From positions 238,848,690 through 238,912,689 of the forward strand of contig JBAIZL010000005.1 in NCBI GenBank assembly GCA_036971475.1: DNA of 64,000 bases, read 5' to 3'. Each line of letters begins with the position of its first letter. Within the stretch, counting starts at the first letter, position 1. Below, piece after piece: positions 61,301-64,000 of the stretch. Under the pieces are notes generated by a model. It did not search any database, was not told where the DNA came from, and was given only the letters and a program-made list of their open reading frames with translations. Position numbers and translations under genes: made by a program. The DNA comes from Prosapia bicincta (taxonomy: Eukaryota; Arthropoda; Insecta; Hemiptera; Cercopidae).

Positions 61301-64000
61301 GTTTTAGGAAAAAACATAAAACAAACATTATCGCAACTTGAAAATATCAATAGTCAAATTTTAAATTGTACATGAAATTAAAACTGCTTTAAAAATACTA
61401 TTTATGTTATTGGTGATATGTGTAGAATACATGGTTAAACAGTAGTTTTACCTAAGGAAAACATAAAGGAAAATGCCAGCACTCCATATATCCACTGCAG
61501 AAGAAGCAACTGGAGGGTTAGAAAGCAGCTCGGGGGCAGCAAATTCCAAATCAAGCGACAGGAAATTGAAACAAGGAACTGTTTCTGGTGCTTTCACTGA
61601 CGATCCAAAATCAACTATTTTTAGCTGTAGTTCCCCAAGATGATCTTCCACTAAAATATTTTCTGGCTGAAGGAAAAATTCAAAGTGAATAATTTTAAAC
61701 CAAATAACTTTTATGATTAACAAAAATAAAACTGATTTTTTCTATTAATAGACAACATTTTTTGTTTAAAAATTTTAATACCCCTTTTCTTGGCTGAAAA
61801 TACTCAAAACAATTTTACCAATATTCAACATACTAGCAAAATCCAGTAATATTAATTTTTTATTATTTAAAAGAATATTCATACAGAAGTTGATTTATAA
61901 CTAAGAGAAAAAACTTGAGTAACTAAGTGTGCTGATGCGTTTTGAAACGGTTGTTTCATTTATTAGGTTACAATGCTACTGAAGATTTTCAATACAAATG
62001 CAAGTTTATGATTTATGGATTTAATAGATATGCCTAAGAGAGGTAGGTTGAGAACTATGCATTGGAAGTCGAATTTTTAAAAAAAAGGTGTGTATGGTCA
62101 TTTAAAATAACAACCTGCAACTTCTAGTGAAAACAGTCAGTAGTTATGTTGCTTCGTAAATGAAATGATGATTTCAAAATGCGTCAGCATAGTAAGTTGC
62201 TCAGGTTTTTTCACTCAGTTATAAAACAATTATTTACAAACATAAATGAAGGTGTGAAATCAAGACGTTTACAACAATAAACTTTGAAACAATATATCTT
62301 CCACTTATAATTTTATTTATAATAAAATCCTGAAAATAGGTATCTCTGTATAACAGGCCAATTATGTCTAAAGAAAAGATGCCAATAATTTTTCTTTTCT
62401 TTTTTAAAAATATATATAAATAAGATGGAAACTGTGACAGAAGCTAGTTTTATGCAAGGATTAAGAATGGTTTATGAGGTCTCAACATCCATCTCACTCC
62501 TTTCCCATTGGAGTCTTCTATTCAGCTAGATAGCAAAGGAAGCCTCCACAACAGCTTTGTCAGTTATTCCAAAAGAAAGAGTGTCTGACCTTTTTTTATG
62601 ATTCTAAATTGTTCAAAACATTTTTTTAACAAACTTCTTCGGCTATCGCTCTACACCCATTTCAATTGCAAATAAATTTTCATCGAATTTCCACATTCCC
62701 AAACCAAGCTTGAGAATGTTCTCCTATTACGGCACAAATGCTGGTTAGGAATGTTATACTCCTATGGCACGAATGCTGCTTAGGAATGTTATCCACTTAT
62801 GGCACATTTATTTATTCAACCAGTTTAACCTGTTTGGTGATGATCAAATGTTAGTATTCCAAAAAATAATAGCATCTAATTTTATTCTTGAGAGCTTTTT
62901 TTAACTTACCTCGTCTGATAATTAAAAGGAAATTACCTTGATATCACAATGCGTAATCTCTTGAAGATGAAGGTAGTTCAGAGCAGACAGTAGATGGCTC
63001 ATCAAGTTACGTATCTGAGATTCTTTAATTGTTTTTTGAGAACACAGATGTATAAATATTCCTTCACCTACAACTCTATAGCACAATAAAACTCCATTAA
63101 AACTCACATTATTTAATTATTATTTGAATAATATTTTCTTATGTTAAAGCTTTATGTAACTGACAAGGAATAGAAAGCATGTTGGTTTTAAAACATATTT
63201 GTTTTATATTTAATAATATATTTTATGTGCTCGACTAATATCTCAGCGAGAATACTCAATTGTTGCAAAAAGTAGCATATTTACACTTAGCTCTTTCTGG
63301 TATGATTGTGGCTTGATGATGATAATAGTTACTGATAAGAGACCTACAGCATGGTGGCAACATAAAACCGTTTCCTAATTTAGGATAAACTTCTTTAGTG
63401 AGTAGTGTTGCACAAACATTGACAAAAACCTTAAAGGTTCTGATGGATGAAACAACCAGAGAACATTGACAATTCAAACTTTTTAATATGTATACTTTAA
63501 TATTGAAATACAATGGATTCCTAATCATAACAAGTTGTGGATAACAATGTAATGTTAATTCTCTAGCAAAATAGGCATGAGAACTCTTACGTATGGGCCA
63601 TCGTATTATAGAACTAAACCGAGATAAATACAGAAAACATTGTAGGTATATAGGAAGTAATGAATTGGTACATACCAAGAAGTTTATTCAATATTAAATG
63701 TTAATTTAAAAAGAATGTTGGTAAAGACTAAGAACTGAAAATGTACTAAGCCAAATCTTTTGAATGAGTTAATCAGTATTATTTTAATCATATTGTCAGA
63801 ATAACCTTTATAATAGAGAAAGTACTTATGAATAGTGGTAAACAGTAGTGACCATTAATTACATTTACCATTTTTATACAGTGTTATGAATGCAAAAATA
63901 AAATTTTTAATTATTTTTTAACTAAAGCAACTTACAATTCCATAACGATTGTGTCGGTGCCTGGAGCAGGTGCATTTTCAAAAATAGCCAGACAACGCAC
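55216..64000 (-). CDS. Protein kinase gene, 3' end, Trio/Kalirin/obscurin-type (partial)
   Basis: Five minus-strand exons (63936-64000, 62937-63075, 61452-61666, 56958-57147 and 55216-55305) join in one frame and give 232 residues to the stop, starting just before the hinge of a Ser/Thr kinase domain. The hinge is IVMELVVGEGIF, the catalytic loop THCDIKPENI (Asp, Lys and Asn present; Cys where many kinases have Arg), and the DFG motif KIVDFGSSV. FAAPELL stands for APE, and SGVSPFLDDSPEET is followed by a short tail. FAAPE, SGVSPFLD and the FSFP segment are typical of the Trio/Kalirin/obscurin (Unc-89) CAMK subgroup. These are very large proteins, so most of the gene probably lies beyond the right edge. 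Which member it is cannot be decided here. Exon details are given separately. Confidence 0.85.
55306..56957. other. Kinase gene intron, no other feature seen
   Basis: 1.65 kb without recognised repeat or frame. Confidence 0.4.
56958..57147 (-). CDS. Kinase gene exon, subdomains X-XI
   Basis: The acceptor ATTTTCCAG precedes 57147. The first base completes the Ser of SGVSPFLDDS. It then reads HILSGDFSFPSEFF, NFISNLLVVDPNTRPTA with the invariant Arg of subdomain XI, and SSNWL. The donor is either GTGAGT (exon end 56958) or GTAAGT six bases later (exon end 56952). Both keep phase 0 and differ by two residues (Val-Ser). Confidence 0.9.
57148..57880. other. Kinase gene intron left of the pogo insertion
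   Basis: No other feature. A TTGACGCGTTTC motif near 57380 resembles the block in Penelope-type repeats but is too short to call. Confidence 0.35.
57881..60299 (+). mobile_element. pogo/Tigger transposon inside kinase intron
   Basis: Inverted ends CAGTACAGTCTCGCTAATCC (left) and CAGTACAATCTCACTAATCC (right, complement) are flanked by TA (57879-57880 and 60300-60301). A second GATCCGGAC motif lies inside each end. At 2.4 kb it has the full length expected for Tigger elements. The transposase runs antisense to the host gene. Termini are well preserved, suggesting a younger insertion than its neighbours. Confidence 0.94.
58363..59958 (+). pseudogene. pogo/Tigger transposase with a few frameshifts
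   Basis: ATG 58363 starts MVTKHKSVTVTMEQKLQALF. It has a helix-turn-helix (TKIAKELGVGKQTVSDWKK), a CENP-B-like second helix-turn-helix (GWLSRWKERHSIRQLGISGE), and the DDE domain with acids in FKADETGLNYK, LLIDNAPCHP and IQPMDQGVIEVIKRRYR. An acidic C-terminus (SSEEEDYTDEP) ends in QKNITDFLH. Breaks: shifts near 58500, 58590, 58925, 59110-59165 and 59375, and a stop at about 59553. Motifs are intact around the breaks, so inactivation looks recent. The terminal QxxIxxFL resembles a PCNA-binding motif. Confidence 0.9.
60302..61451. other. Kinase gene intron right of the pogo insertion
   Basis: Around 60560-60680 the minus strand reads GCTGAAGATGATTACCATGT, then AATCAAAATG, a pattern of Penelope-type terminal repeats. 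Otherwise no feature. Confidence 0.45.
61452..61666 (-). CDS. Kinase gene exon, subdomains VIb-IX
   Basis: Acceptor TTTTTCCTTCAG. The exon starts in phase 0 with PENILVED, continuing the catalytic loop. It contains LKIVDFGSSV (metal-binding DFG), LEFAAPELL (APE equivalent) and AVDIWSAGIFLYVFL (the invariant Asp and Trp of subdomain IX). It ends in phase 2 at donor GTAAAA. Confidence 0.92.
61917..62213. repeat. Inverted pair of the GACGCGTTT-type repeat
   Basis: The left piece has AACTAAGTGTGCTGATGCGT and GAAACGGTTGTTTCATTTAT. The right piece read in reverse has CTTACTATGCTGACGCATTT and ATCATTTCATTTACGAAGCA. These are the same blocks as the Penelope-type repeat pieces at 38230, 44560 and 51700, here in opposed orientation about 180 bp apart. 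Confidence 0.6.
62714..62806. repeat. 35-bp tandem repeat, about 2.7 copies
   Basis: GGCACAAATGCTGGTTAGGA with GAATGTTAT recurs at 62731 and 62766, and partially at 62801. Confidence 0.8.
62937..63075 (-). CDS. Kinase gene exon, subdomains V-VIb
   Basis: Acceptor TTATTGTGCTATAG. The first base completes the Leu of VMEL. The exon encodes VVGEGIFIHLCSQKTIKESQ, LLSALNYLHLQEITHCDIK and ends in phase 0 at donor GTAATT. THCDIK is the catalytic loop, with Cys in place of the usual Arg or the Leu of Trio-type kinases. Confidence 0.9.
63076..63935. other. Kinase gene intron
   Basis: The long minus-strand frame at 63256-63678 shows no domain and breaks the kinase reading, so it is treated as intron. 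Confidence 0.5.
63936..64000 (-). CDS. Kinase gene exon, hinge strand (cut by window edge)
   Basis: Read from the right edge: CLAIFENAPAPGTDTIVMEL, the beta4-beta5 and hinge segment of a kinase. Ends in phase 2 at donor GTAAGT (63935). The exon continues beyond the window, so the Gly-rich loop and the ATP-binding Lys are not visible. Confidence 0.75.

Larger units (their letters stand above)
61667..62936. other. Kinase gene intron
   Basis: Contains an inverted repeat (61917-62213) and a short tandem repeat (62714-62806), listed separately. No other feature. Confidence 0.4.

Noticed and set aside
63256..63678. 140-codon minus-strand frame inside the kinase gene
   Set aside because: It sits in the intron between two kinase exons whose phases match without it, and it has no domain.

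Overview
This is a eukaryotic nuclear window: AT-rich, intron-bearing, and made mostly of satellites, microsatellites and decayed transposable elements. The mix points to an arthropod, probably an insect: Penelope-like elements, mariner, pogo/Tigger, piggyBac and PIF/Harbinger DNA transposons, a non-LTR retrotransposon tail, and a CAMK-type kinase tail of the Trio/Kalirin/obscurin type. A hemipteran is possible, but the sequence alone does not prove it. No prokaryotic feature (operon, CRISPR, IS) is present.

Layout. 1-4250: a 148-bp satellite (25 copies) with a degenerate edge. 5556-6630: a 26-bp minisatellite. 10342-13492: a Tigger-like relic into which an internally deleted PIF/Harbinger element (10639-11692) has inserted, with a piggyBac C-terminal scrap alongside. 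13.7-20.6 kb: a dispersed AT-rich repeat family, a seemingly perfect 249-bp-arm palindrome (16556-17081), a 570-bp CA/TG tract, and a well-formed tRNA-Ala(UGC). 20988-21716: the RNase H tail of a LINE. 22165-25818: a long, apparently non-coding element with Harbinger-like termini. 26826-32262: a second large satellite of 52 bp (about 104 copies) with higher-order structure. 33.0-45.1 kb: Tigger, Penelope-like and piggyBac relics. 46.0-53.9 kb: a microsatellite-linked repeat family, an internally deleted mariner (48387-49323) and a Penelope-like element with inverted flanks (49463-51420).

Probable host genes. (1) A two-exon secreted-protein gene on the plus strand (45279-45496 joined to 52129-52432). 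The phases match, the exons are separated by a 6.6-kb intron full of transposons, and the product has a clear signal peptide but no domain I recognise. (2) The 3' end of a protein kinase gene on the minus strand (55216-64000, running off the right edge). Five exons join in one continuous frame from the hinge region to the C-terminus. A complete but frameshifted pogo/Tigger transposon (57881-60299) sits in one of its introns. (3) tRNA-Ala at 20221-20291. Everything else that is open is either a transposon fragment or an artefact of repeats.

No cooperating multi-gene system is visible. The most interesting items are the long perfect palindrome next to a potential Z-DNA tract, the Harbinger deletion derivative that keeps the starts of both its convergent genes, the repeat family bounded by (AT)n, the unknown secreted protein, and the PIP-box-like tail of the pogo transposase.
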